A stretch of DNA of 5,862 bases from Planctomycetaceae bacterium. GTDB taxonomy: Bacteria > Planctomycetota > Planctomycetia > Pirellulales > UBA1268. The translations under genes and the position numbers were made by a program. The DNA lies in assembly GCA_947453875.1 (NCBI GenBank), contig CANGIH010000179.1:1-5862 (forward strand), given 5' to 3'. The notes below the pieces were generated by a model. The model saw only the letters and a program-made list of their open reading frames with translations, was not told where the DNA came from and ran no database searches. Below are positions 1 through 5,862 of this stretch, in pieces. Within the stretch, counting starts at the first letter, position 1. Each line of letters starts with the position of its first letter.

Positions 1-1741
1 GTTCCTCGACGGTGAGCCCCGTGCTCCCCGCTTCGGCGGGCTCCGACTGCGAGAGAATCAGTTCGGAGAGGTCGCGTTTCTTCCGCAACACCTCGTCGAT
101 CCGCTCCTCGATCGTGTCGGCGGCGAGGTAGCGGGTGACGGTGACGGCACCGGCGGCGCCGATTCTGTGGGCCCGGTTCACCGCCTGATCCTCGACGGCC
201 GGATTCCACCACCGGTCGAAGAGGAAGACATACTGCGAGAACTGGAGATTGAGCCCCACGGCGCCGGCGCCGTAGGAGAGGAGGAGGACGGAGTGACGGC
301 GATCGGTCTTGAACCGCCGAATCGCCTCGTCGCGGGCCGCGGTCGACATCCCGCCGTGGTACTGCAGCGCCCCGAAGGGCGCGAGTTCCTTCTCGAGCTT
401 TCCGAGTGTCTCCACCCACTGGCTGAAGACGAGCGCCTTGCGGCCGCTGGCCTGCACCTCCTCGAGATCGGCCTTGAGGCAGTCGAGCTTCGCGCTGTCG
501 CCGGAGTGCGTGTCGAAGTTGCAGATCTGCTTGAGACGGAGGACGAGTTCGAAGACATGGCGGATCGTCGCCGATCGCCCCATCTCCGCCAGCCGGAGAA
601 CGCCATCCTCCTCGGCAAGCCGGTAGGTCTCACGTTGTTCGGGCGTCAGTTCGATCCGTTCGTCGCGGTTCATCCGCGGGGGGAGATCCTTGAGGACCTT
701 GTCCTTCGTGCGGCGGAGGACGTGGTCGGCGGCGGCGGCCCCGAGGGCCCGCGGTGACATCCGCTCGTCGAGATGCCCCGGGGCGACGAACTCGAACAGG
801 CCGACGATGTCGTCGGCGGAGTTCTCCACCGGCGTGCCGGTGAGGGCCCAGCTGCGCCGTCGCTGGATGGCCCGCACGGCATGGCTGGTCTGGCTCGAGC
901 TGTTCTTGATCCGCTGCGCCTCGTCGAGCACGACCAGATCGAAGGATGCCTTGAGTTCGGCGACCATGTCGCGATCCCGGACGACCGATTCGTAGTTGGC
1001 GACCTTCACCGGGACATCCGCCAGAGCCCACTGCCAGCGGCGCCGTTGCGGATCCCCCTCGATCACAGCGACGGGAATCTCCGGGGCCCAGTCGCCCAGC
1101 TCGCGCACCCAGTTGGAGACGAGCCCCTTGGGGCAGACGACGAGCACCCGGCGGGCTTCGCCGGCATGGATGAGGAGCCGGATCGACGAGATCGCCTGCA
1201 TCGACTTGCCGAGGCCCATCTCGTCGGCGAGGACGGCGGCATGCCGTGGCATGAGGAACGCCATCCCCTCGAGTTGGAACGGGAACGGCTGGCGGGGAAA
1301 GTCGAGGTGGCAGGAGCGGAGGAGCGTTTCCAGGTCGGGCTGGAGCAGGAACCAGAGCCGCTCTTCCATGCGAACGACGTCGCCGGGAGGAGCGATGCGT
1401 GTGCCGGCACGGAGCCGGGGCAGCGCGGGCGTCGATGCACTCGTCGCGGGAGCGATCGGCACGGAGGGCGCTTGCACCGCCGGCCTGACAGGCACCACCG
1501 GCGCAGCAGCCGAGGGGCGTGGGAAGCGGTAGCTGGCGACGACGGGGGGGGTGTCGAGGAGGGGGACGGCTGCCACCGTTGGCCGCGTGCCAGGGAGCGG
1601 CAGCCGCAGGACGCGCGGCGTGGGGAGCGGCGGCAAGCGCCACACCGGCAGGACCGAGAGCGCAGGCAGGCCGAGATCGGCCGCGTGGAGGCTCCGGACG
1701 CTGCCACTCCCTCCCGTTCCCCGTCCGATGCCACGGTCCAT
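1..1741 (-). CDS. SNF2-family DNA-dependent ATPase/helicase, 3' end cut by window edge
   Basis: This is an SNF2 (superfamily 2) ATP-driven DNA translocase, a cytoplasmic enzyme that remodels protein-DNA or nucleic-acid complexes; its target is not evident. Read from ATG 1741 down, 580 codons are open to the left edge. Motifs appear in the expected order: a QLEG Q-like motif (156-159), Walker A DEMGLGKS (173-180), PKGLVSNW motif Ia (204-211), Walker B DEAQ (273-276), LTGTP motif III (300-304), LRRTK (342-346), LVFSQW (437-442), GAGAVGLNLQ motif V (491-500), DRWWNPA (509-515) and QAVNRAHRIG motif VI (519-528). The glutamine that usually follows RIG is alanine here. The first 120 or so residues are Pro/Ala/Arg-rich, probably disordered, with no zinc-finger or SWIM signature. 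The visible end (GLTVEE) resembles the last few residues of many family members, so only a short tail is probably missing. ATG 1741 is chosen because a perfect AGGAGG precedes it by six bases; GTG 1783 in the same frame is the alternative. It is likely co-transcribed with the unknown gene upstream. Confidence 0.95.
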   Translation of the reverse strand, partial: MDRGIGRGTGGSGSVRSLHAADLGLPALSVLPVWRLPPLPTPRVLRLPLPGTRPTVAAVPLLDTPPVVASYRFPRPSAAAPVVPVRPAVQAPSVPIAPATSASTPALPRLRAGTRIAPPGDVVRMEERLWFLLQPDLETLLRSCHLDFPRQPFPFQLEGMAFLMPRHAAVLADEMGLGKSMQAISSIRLLIHAGEARRVLVVCPKGLVSNWVRELGDWAPEIPVAVIEGDPQRRRWQWALADVPVKVANYESVVRDRDMVAELKASFDLVVLDEAQRIKNSSSQTSHAVRAIQRRRSWALTGTPVENSADDIVGLFEFVAPGHLDERMSPRALGAAAADHVLRRTKDKVLKDLPPRMNRDERIELTPEQRETYRLAEEDGVLRLAEMGRSATIRHVFELVLRLKQICNFDTHSGDSAKLDCLKADLEEVQASGRKALVFSQWVETLGKLEKELAPFGALQYHGGMSTAARDEAIRRFKTDRRHSVLLLSYGAGAVGLNLQFSQYVFLFDRWWNPAVEDQAVNRAHRIGAAGAVTVTRYLAADTIEERIDEVLRKKRDLSELILSQSEPAEAGSTGLTVEE

Positions 1742-1747
1742 GCATTC

Positions 1748-1753
1748 CCTCCT
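1748..1753 (-). promoter_or_regulatory. Shine-Dalgarno of the SNF2 gene
   Basis: On the minus strand this reads AGGAGG, with six bases before ATG 1741. It is the best ribosome-binding site in the window. It decides the start of the helicase gene over the in-frame GTG at 1783, which lies only a few bases after the stop of the preceding gene. Confidence 0.8.
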
Positions 1754-1790
1754 CGTCGAATCCCCAGCGATCGAGCCGGTCACGAGCCAA

Positions 1791-2294
1791 TCAGTGCCGC
1801 TGCGCTTCCTCGATCGCGGCGCGGATTCGCTCGAACGGTTCACGGAGATCGACCGCACCAGCCAGCCCCTCGAGGCTCTCGACGACAGCCATGGAGGCAC
1901 CGGGCAGACAGACCTGCAATCCTCCGACGCTCACGGAGCCCTCGTCCGCACCGGGCTGCCCGGCCGAGCCGACGTAGCCGACCGGGAGCGTCGTGTGCGC
2001 CCGGACATGGAGGAGGGCCTCGGAGTCGGTGAGGATCGCCACCGGCGCAGTGGTCGCCTCCGCCAGAAGGCTCGCGCCGATCTGTCGACCATGGAGATGG
2101 CCCGGCAGCGTCGCGCCGTAGAGGATCTGCTGGGCCCGCGAGACCTTCACCGGCGTCGTGCAGTGGAACTCGAGTGGGCGGCCGGTCGAGTCGACGACGA
2201 GGTAGCCCCCGAAGATGCCGTGGGTCGGGGAATCGACCGTCGTGAGAAACCCGAAGGTCGCTGCCGTGCCGCTGTCACCCGCCTGATCCCGCAT
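1791..2294 (-). CDS. Conserved-looking small protein of unknown function, upstream of SNF2 gene
   Basis: I do not recognise a named family. From ATG 2294 the protein has 167 residues, stopping at TGA 1793-1791. It looks like a compact soluble alpha/beta protein: no signal peptide, no membrane segment, and alternating hydrophobic strands such as FGFLTTV and HGIFGGYLVV early on. A central stretch reads GRPLEFHCTTPVK followed by AQQILYG. It resembles hypothetical proteins I associate with planctomycete genomes, which is memory and not a search result. The frame stays open upstream to ATG 2378 (195 residues). I prefer 2294 because the extra 28 residues are Gly/Arg-rich, use codons such as gct, gga, cca and ttt that are unusual here, and look non-coding. 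Neither start has a clear Shine-Dalgarno. The gene ends 49 bases before the helicase start on the same strand, so the two probably share a transcript. It might be an accessory factor for the helicase, but position is the only support. Confidence 0.72.
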   Translation of the reverse strand: MRDQAGDSGTAATFGFLTTVDSPTHGIFGGYLVVDSTGRPLEFHCTTPVKVSRAQQILYGATLPGHLHGRQIGASLLAEATTAPVAILTDSEALLHVRAHTTLPVGYVGSAGQPGADEGSVSVGGLQVCLPGASMAVVESLEGLAGAVDLREPFERIRAAIEEAQRH

Positions 2295-2590
2295 TGCCGT
2301 CAGCCACCCGGAGGCGGCCGTCCCGAGGCGAAAGGCCCGTGCGCGGCGTGGCCGTCCCACCCCGCCAGCCCCTTGCATCGGGTGGGCGCCCGCCGCACTT
2401 GAGGCCCGTCATCCCCTGCCCCCCGGGCGGGTGGCGATCGGGGCACGCCGCCGCAGGCTGGGAAAACCCTGACGGCCCCGTCCGTCGGCCCGGTGAAGGA
2501 GGGAGGGCTACCATTCCACGCAGTCTGGGTAGAATTCAGCCGGTCGATCCGTGTCGTTGGACCAAATTCCATCTCCGCGCGAGCCGTGCC
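2295..2590. promoter_or_regulatory. Divergent intergenic region, presumed promoters for both directions
   Basis: Two transcription units diverge from this stretch, so promoters for both should lie here. The only -10-like hexamer I can point to is TAGAAT at 2530-2535 on the plus strand, within the most AT-rich part of the gap, and it has no good -35 partner at 16-18 bases. Frames open across the region are Gly/Arg/Pro-rich and look like shadows. If the minus-strand gene really starts at 2378, the gap shrinks to 2379-2590. No operator, riboswitch or strong terminator was seen. Confidence 0.3.
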
Positions 2591-3061
2591 ATGAGCGACT
2601 TTCCGCCGGTGTTCACCCAACTCGACATCTCCGCCAACTCGATCACGCCGGGCGCCGCCCAGGGGGACTCCCAGGCGCGGCACCTCCTCGCCGAGTCGGT
2701 GCTCCTCCAGCAGCGGCAGATCGAACTCCTCACCCGGCAGTGCGAACTCCTCACCGACCTCGTGGCCCAGGTCTCGCTCCAGCAGCGCCAGCGTGCCGCG
2801 GAACTGAAAGCCTGGAAGGAAGCCAACCCCGAACTGGCCCGCTCCTGCCGGCAGGCGGCCGAGTCGCTCGCCAAGGTCCACACCGAGTTTCTCGCCGGCA
2901 TCGCCACCGAGGCCTTCGAGAACGCCGAGAATTACACCGACAGCGAATACGCGCTCGGTGAATTCATCGACCGTTACGGGCCCCGTCTGGCCCACTTCAA
3001 CGGTGTCCTCCAACTCTTCGCCCAACTCGGAGCCCCCCCGGTGACGCCGGGAGAGGGCTGA
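2591..3061 (+). CDS. Coiled-coil protein of unknown function, 156 aa
   Basis: I do not recognise a named family, although similar short proteins occur, to my memory, in planctomycetes. The protein opens with MSDFPPVFTQLDISANS. A long helical segment follows at about residues 27-75, rich in Leu, Gln, Glu and Arg with heptad spacing. It contains two near-identical heptads, ELLTRQC and ELLTDLV (45-58). Next come KAWKEANPELARSC (73-86) and a second helical half ending in EFIDRYGPRLAHFNGVLQLFAQLG (split here only for description: EFIDRYGPRLAH at 124-135 and FNGVLQLFAQLG at 136-147). No signal peptide or membrane segment is visible, so it is probably cytoplasmic and oligomeric. ATG 2591 begins the well-ordered sequence; the frame is open further upstream to 2294, but that part reads as Gly/Arg/Pro-rich shadow. 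No clear Shine-Dalgarno precedes it. It ends 31 bases before the ligase gene, so the two are likely co-transcribed, which suggests but does not prove a shared role. Confidence 0.8.
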   Translation: MSDFPPVFTQLDISANSITPGAAQGDSQARHLLAESVLLQQRQIELLTRQCELLTDLVAQVSLQQRQRAAELKAWKEANPELARSCRQAAESLAKVHTEFLAGIATEAFENAENYTDSEYALGEFIDRYGPRLAHFNGVLQLFAQLGAPPVTPGEG

Positions 3062-3080
3062 TCCACTTTCCACCCCCTTC

Positions 3081-3085
3081 AGGGA
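3081..3085 (+). promoter_or_regulatory. Shine-Dalgarno of the ligase gene
   Basis: AGGGA lies seven bases before ATG 3093 in the short gap after the coiled-coil gene. This spacing favours ATG 3093 over the overlapping in-frame TTG at 3090, which would add one residue. Confidence 0.65.
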
Positions 3086-3092
3086 ACTTTTG

Positions 3093-4220
3093 ATGTCGTC
3101 CGACGCCTCCGCCAAGAAGCCGGTTTTTCAGGTCGCCGACGAGGCCGCCGTGAAGCAGGCCCGCGCCACCCTCGACGCCCACGCCGTGGAGATGATGGCC
3201 TGGCACTTCCATCCCTCCACGGGCTGCCCGTTCTGGCTGGAGTATGCGAAGTCGTTGAACTTCAATCCGATCACCGAAGTGAAGAACTACGACGACCTGA
3301 AGAAGTTCCCCCCCTTCGAGGACGAATGGCTCCGCGGCGGCCCGGTGACCCGCTGGATTCCCAAGGGCTTCGCCGGCCAGCCGGCCTACGTCTTCGAGAC
3401 CGGTGGCACGACGGGCGTGCCGAAGTCGCGCGTCAACATGCGTGACTTCCGCACCGATTACGAGCAGTTCAGCGACACGCTCCCCGACGAATACTTCCCC
3501 CGCGGTGCCAACTGGCTGATGCTCGGCCCCTCCGGCCCACGGCGGCTGCGGCTCTCGATCGAGCACCTCGCCCAGCACCGCGGCGGCATCTGCTTCTGCG
3601 TCGATCTCGACCCACGCTGGGTCGTCAAGCTCATCCAGAAGGGGTGGATGGAGCACCTCGAAGCCTACAAGCAGCACTGCATCGACCAGGCGATCACGAT
3701 CCTCGAGGCGGGCCACGACGTGAAGTGCATGTTCACGACGCCGAAGCTCCTCGAGTCGTTGGCGCTCGGGCTCGAGAAGCGCGGGACGACGATCCGCAAG
3801 GCAGGCATCACCGGCATCTTCTCCGGCGGCACCGAGTTCACCCCGCAGTGGACCCGCTTCGCCGTGGAGGAACTCCTCGACGGCGCCTTCATGACCCCCA
3901 CCTACGGCAACACGCTCATGGGCCTGGCGGCCTCGCGTCCGGTCGTGCCGGCCGACGGCTACACGATCGCCTACTACGCGCCGCAGCCCCGGGCGGTGAT
4001 CGAGGTGGTCGACTTCGACGATACCAACACCGTCGTCCCCTACGGCGGCACCGGCCGGGTGAAGCTCACCACGCTCACGAAGGAGACATTCGTCCCCGGC
4101 TTCCTCGAGCGTGACGAGGGGGAACGCGAGCTTCCCTACGCGAAATACCCCTGGGACGGCATCAGCGGTGTGCGGCCGTTCCGTGAGCTCGCCTCCTCCA
4201 CCACCGTCGGCGTGTACTGA
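3093..4220 (+). CDS. Adenylate-forming (ANL superfamily) ligase, LuxE/PaaK-like
   Basis: This 375-residue protein is an AMP-forming acid ligase: it should activate a carboxylate with ATP to an acyl-adenylate and pass the acyl group to a thiol, either CoA or a protein. The P-loop-like motif TGGTTGVPK is at 103-111. It is followed by FSGGTE (243-248) and TPTYGNT (268-274), which match the later nucleotide-binding motifs (the last corresponds to YGxTE). An N-terminal segment with the pattern YDDLKKFPPFEDEW is typical of the phenylacetate-CoA ligase/LuxE branch. The length is closer to LuxE acyl-protein synthetase (about 370) than to PaaK (about 430), so the mobile C-terminal domain is reduced to a short tail after GGTGRVKLTTL. 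The C-terminal cysteine that LuxE acylates is not present: there is no Cys after the VKCMFT segment, about residue 212. CoA as acceptor is therefore at least as likely. The substrate is unknown. It lies 31 bases after the coiled-coil gene and upstream of the aldehyde dehydrogenase, its probable partner. There is no signal peptide, so it is cytoplasmic. Confidence 0.85.
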   Translation: MSSDASAKKPVFQVADEAAVKQARATLDAHAVEMMAWHFHPSTGCPFWLEYAKSLNFNPITEVKNYDDLKKFPPFEDEWLRGGPVTRWIPKGFAGQPAYVFETGGTTGVPKSRVNMRDFRTDYEQFSDTLPDEYFPRGANWLMLGPSGPRRLRLSIEHLAQHRGGICFCVDLDPRWVVKLIQKGWMEHLEAYKQHCIDQAITILEAGHDVKCMFTTPKLLESLALGLEKRGTTIRKAGITGIFSGGTEFTPQWTRFAVEELLDGAFMTPTYGNTLMGLAASRPVVPADGYTIAYYAPQPRAVIEVVDFDDTNTVVPYGGTGRVKLTTLTKETFVPGFLERDEGERELPYAKYPWDGISGVRPFRELASSTTVGVY

Positions 4221-4226
4221 TTTCTC

Positions 4227-4256
4227 GCCCGCCGGGCCATCGTGGCCCCGGCGGGC
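4227..4256 (+). terminator. Strong hairpin just after the ligase stop, possible terminator
   Basis: The left arm GCCCGCCGGGCCA (4227-4239) pairs with TGGCCCCGGCGGGC (4243-4256) around a TCG loop: 13 base pairs with a single bulged base. It begins six bases after the TGA of the ligase gene. Only TT follows, so it is not a classical U-tract terminator. It may be a GC-rich terminator, a 3' stabilising stem, or an attenuator in a longer transcript. Confidence 0.55.
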
Positions 4257-4261
4257 TTGGG

Positions 4262-4288
4262 GCTGAGGGCAGCTTGGCTGCCCTCAGC
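4262..4288 (+). repeat. Perfect 12-bp inverted repeat, second hairpin of the gap
   Basis: GCTGAGGGCAGC (4262-4273) is followed by TTG and then its exact complement GCTGCCCTCAGC (4277-4288). It starts five bases after the preceding hairpin and has no downstream T-run. It could form a bipartite terminator with the first stem or an RNA processing/stability element between the two enzyme genes. Confidence 0.6.
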
Positions 4289-4297
4289 GGAGGCTTG

Positions 4298-4319
4298 CGG
4301 TCGCATCTCCGGGCGACCG
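4298..4319 (+). repeat. 7-bp inverted repeat, third hairpin of the gap
   Basis: CGGTCGC (4298-4304) pairs with GCGACCG (4313-4319) around an eight-base loop. It is weaker than the two preceding stems and in this GC-rich context could be chance; it is recorded because it continues the row of hairpins. Confidence 0.35.
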
Positions 4320-4390
4320 TGGGCGCCTCCTGGGGCCGGGGCACGGCGGTTGGTCTGACTTCGATTTGCGATCTCTTTCGAAAACGTTGC

Positions 4391-4395
4391 AGGAG
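4391..4395 (+). promoter_or_regulatory. Shine-Dalgarno of the aldehyde dehydrogenase gene
   Basis: AGGAG lies eight bases before ATG 4404, supporting that start over the adjacent in-frame TTG 4401. The bases just upstream (about 4360-4388) are the most AT-rich of the gap, as expected for a promoter or an open translation-initiation region. They contain the palindrome TTTCGAAA (4376-4383), but no clear -35/-10 pair is visible. Confidence 0.7.
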
Positions 4396-4403
4396 TCCTG
4401 TTG

Positions 4404-5862
4404 ATGCACCTTCCCGCCTTCCGTTTCGGCAAGCCCTATGAGTCGATCGAGCGGACGAAGCTCGTCCACTTCCTCACCGGTGAGCCGGTGGCGGAAGTGA
4501 GCCAGGTCGGCGGGGCGATCGTCGGCCGCGACATGCAGAAAGCCGCCAAGGCCCGCGACGCGCTGCTGACGCTCGACCCGGAAGACGTTGTCGAGCGCCT
4601 CCAGACGGCAGGGAATCACTACGCCCACGGCACGCTCACCGTCGGCGACACCAAGCAGTCTCCCGACGACTTCGTCAAACAGCAGTCGGCCACGACCGGC
4701 CTCCCTGAGACACTCTGCCGGGCAAACATGCAGAAGAACATGTTCGTCCTCTCGAACATGGACCGGATGCTCGACGCCCTCTCCCGCGGCCTGCCGCCGG
4801 AGATCTTCTGGAAAGGCTACGGCCGCGAGCACCGCGATGTCGTCGTCAGCTACCAGGCCCAGTCGCCCGTGCTCGGGCTCGTGCTGCCGTCAAACTCCCC
4901 CGGCGTCCACACCCTCTGGCTGCCGGTGATCGCCCTCGGCGTCGGCCTCGTCATGAAGCCGGGGGGCCAGGAGCCCTGGACGCCCTACCGGATGGCGGCA
5001 GCGATGATCGAAGCGGGGATACCCGCCGAGGCGATCGGGCTCTATCCCGGCGCCACCGACGTGGGGGCGTCGATCCTCGCCTCCTGCAAGCGGAGCATGA
5101 TCTTCGGCAGCGCCAAGACGGTGGAGCAGTATCGGGGCAATCCCGGCGTGCAGGTCCACGGGCCGGGCTTCTCCAAGATCCTCATCGGCGACGATGTCGT
5201 CGACCGTTGGGAGGAGTATCTCGACATGATGGTGGAGAGCGTCGCCGTCAACGGCGGCCGTGGCTGCATCAACTGTTCCGCGATCTGGGCGAGCCGGCAC
5301 ACCGAGGCGATCGCGGCGGCGCTCGCGGAAAGGCTCGGCCCCGTCGATGTCCTCCCCCCCGATAATCCCGACGCGAAGCTCGCCGCCTTCACGATCCCCG
5401 GCGCCGCCAAGGCGATCTGGGGGCAGATCGAGGGGGGCCTCGCCGCCTCCGGCGTGAGCCATCCCACGGAGAAGTATGGGGCCCGCCTCGTCGAGGGGGA
5501 GCGTTGCGGCTGGCTGCGGCCGGTGGTCGTCCACTGCTCGTCACCGGAGCCTGTGATCTCGAAGGCCGAGTACATGTTCCCGTTCGTGGCCGTCGTGAAG
5601 TGCCCGCAGGGGCAGATGCTCGAGAAGATCGGCCCGACGCTCGTCGGCACCGCGCTCACTGAGGATCCCGCCTTCAAGCGCTCGCTCGTCGATTGCACCG
5701 AGATCGACCGGCTCAATCTCGGCCCGGTGCCAACGACGAAGCTCGACTGGCTCCAGCCGCACGAGGGAAACATCATCGACTTCCTCTACCGTTCGCGTGC
5801 CCAGGTCTCGTCGATATTTAAGGGCAGCGTACAGCGGCGGCCTCGGCGCGGAGGCCTGTCTA
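4404..5862 (+). CDS. Aldehyde dehydrogenase superfamily protein, probable thioester (acyl-CoA) reductase, open at right edge
   Basis: 486 codons are open to the window end. The fold is that of NAD(P)-dependent aldehyde dehydrogenases. LPSNSPGVHTLW (161-172) leads to the cofactor-binding MKPGG with Lys185. FGSAKT (234-239) matches the FTGS-type nucleotide-binding segment. The nucleophile motif NGGRGC ends at Cys288, with a second cysteine at 291. YMFPF (390-394) stands where ExFGP normally lies. The ELGGK region is replaced by VHGPGFSK (251-258), so the general-base glutamate of hydrolytic enzymes is missing. This is known for CoA-acylating dehydrogenases (AdhE, EutE type) and suggests reduction of an acyl thioester to an aldehyde. 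With the ligase upstream this resembles LuxE/LuxC logic; the direction and substrate are inferred. The recognisable domain ends near LYRSRA (461-466). The following 20 residues are Arg-rich and without likeness to the family, so either the stop lies just beyond or the edge sequence is faulty. It is cytoplasmic and has its own Shine-Dalgarno. Confidence 0.9.
   Translation, partial: MHLPAFRFGKPYESIERTKLVHFLTGEPVAEVSQVGGAIVGRDMQKAAKARDALLTLDPEDVVERLQTAGNHYAHGTLTVGDTKQSPDDFVKQQSATTGLPETLCRANMQKNMFVLSNMDRMLDALSRGLPPEIFWKGYGREHRDVVVSYQAQSPVLGLVLPSNSPGVHTLWLPVIALGVGLVMKPGGQEPWTPYRMAAAMIEAGIPAEAIGLYPGATDVGASILASCKRSMIFGSAKTVEQYRGNPGVQVHGPGFSKILIGDDVVDRWEEYLDMMVESVAVNGGRGCINCSAIWASRHTEAIAAALAERLGPVDVLPPDNPDAKLAAFTIPGAAKAIWGQIEGGLAASGVSHPTEKYGARLVEGERCGWLRPVVVHCSSPEPVISKAEYMFPFVAVVKCPQGQMLEKIGPTLVGTALTEDPAFKRSLVDCTEIDRLNLGPVPTTKLDWLQPHEGNIIDFLYRSRAQVSSIFKGSVQRRPRRGGLS

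Noticed and set aside
167..757. Plus-strand open frame of 196 codons near the left edge
   Set aside because: It is antisense to helicase motifs IV-VI, acidic and repetitive, with no family resemblance.
630..1790. Minus-strand open frame from TTG 1790 overlapping the helicase gene
   Set aside because: It is out of frame with all the SNF2 motifs and encodes Pro/Arg/Ala-rich sequence; the true helicase frame runs from 1741 through the left edge.
773..2032. Long plus-strand open frame (419 codons) opposite the helicase
   Set aside because: It lies antisense to the SNF2 gene, whose motifs are unambiguous. The translation is Arg/His/Gly-rich with no recognisable domain, as expected from a GC-rich shadow frame.
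2530..2535. TAGAAT as a firm -10 promoter element
   Set aside because: No -35 partner lies at suitable spacing, and planctomycete promoter rules are poorly known to me; kept only as a weak hint within the intergenic region.
2300..3115. Minus-strand open frame opposite the coiled-coil gene
   Set aside because: The plus-strand frame has coherent heptads, a sensible codon pattern and close spacing to the ligase; the opposite frame is Gly/Glu-rich shadow.
2997..3716. Minus-strand open frame opposite the ligase gene
   Set aside because: It is antisense to the ANL motifs and has no domain of its own.
4284..5776. Several minus-strand open frames opposite the dehydrogenase
   Set aside because: All lie antisense to a clear aldehyde dehydrogenase frame and have shadow-like composition.
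1..5862. CRISPR arrays, tRNA or rRNA genes, insertion sequences, attachment sites
   Set aside because: I saw no regularly spaced repeats, no tRNA-like cloverleaf, no rRNA sequence, no transposase motifs and no flanking direct repeats.

Overview
The window is GC-rich bacterial DNA, with G or C at most third codon positions. The protein content suggests a planctomycete of the Pirellulales type: a compact SNF2-family ATPase, two small proteins of a kind I associate with planctomycete genomes, and a ligase/aldehyde dehydrogenase pair. That assignment rests on memory of protein families, because the window holds no rRNA or other marker gene.

Left half (minus strand, read right to left). A small protein of unknown function (2294 to 1791) is followed after 49 bases by a SNF2/DEAD-like helicase gene starting at 1741, which runs off the left edge. 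Every helicase motif is readable, and the visible 580 codons probably lack only the last few residues. The two genes look like one transcription unit.

Middle (about 2295-2590). This is a divergent intergenic region without a convincing gene. It should hold promoters for both directions, but I see only weak candidates.

Right half (plus strand). A 156-residue coiled-coil protein of unknown function (2591-3061) is followed after 31 bases by an adenylate-forming (ANL superfamily) ligase of LuxE/PaaK-like character (3093-4220). A 183-base gap with three consecutive hairpins follows. Then comes an aldehyde-dehydrogenase-superfamily enzyme (from 4404, open at the right edge). It has the nucleophilic cysteine but lacks the general-base glutamate of hydrolytic aldehyde dehydrogenases, as acyl-CoA reductases do.

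Working model. The ligase activates a carboxylic acid, and the dehydrogenase reduces the resulting thioester to an aldehyde. This would be a two-protein carboxylate reductase module comparable in logic to LuxE/LuxC. The substrate is not visible from the sequence, and the coiled-coil protein may belong to the same transcript. I found no mobile element, CRISPR array, tRNA or rRNA.
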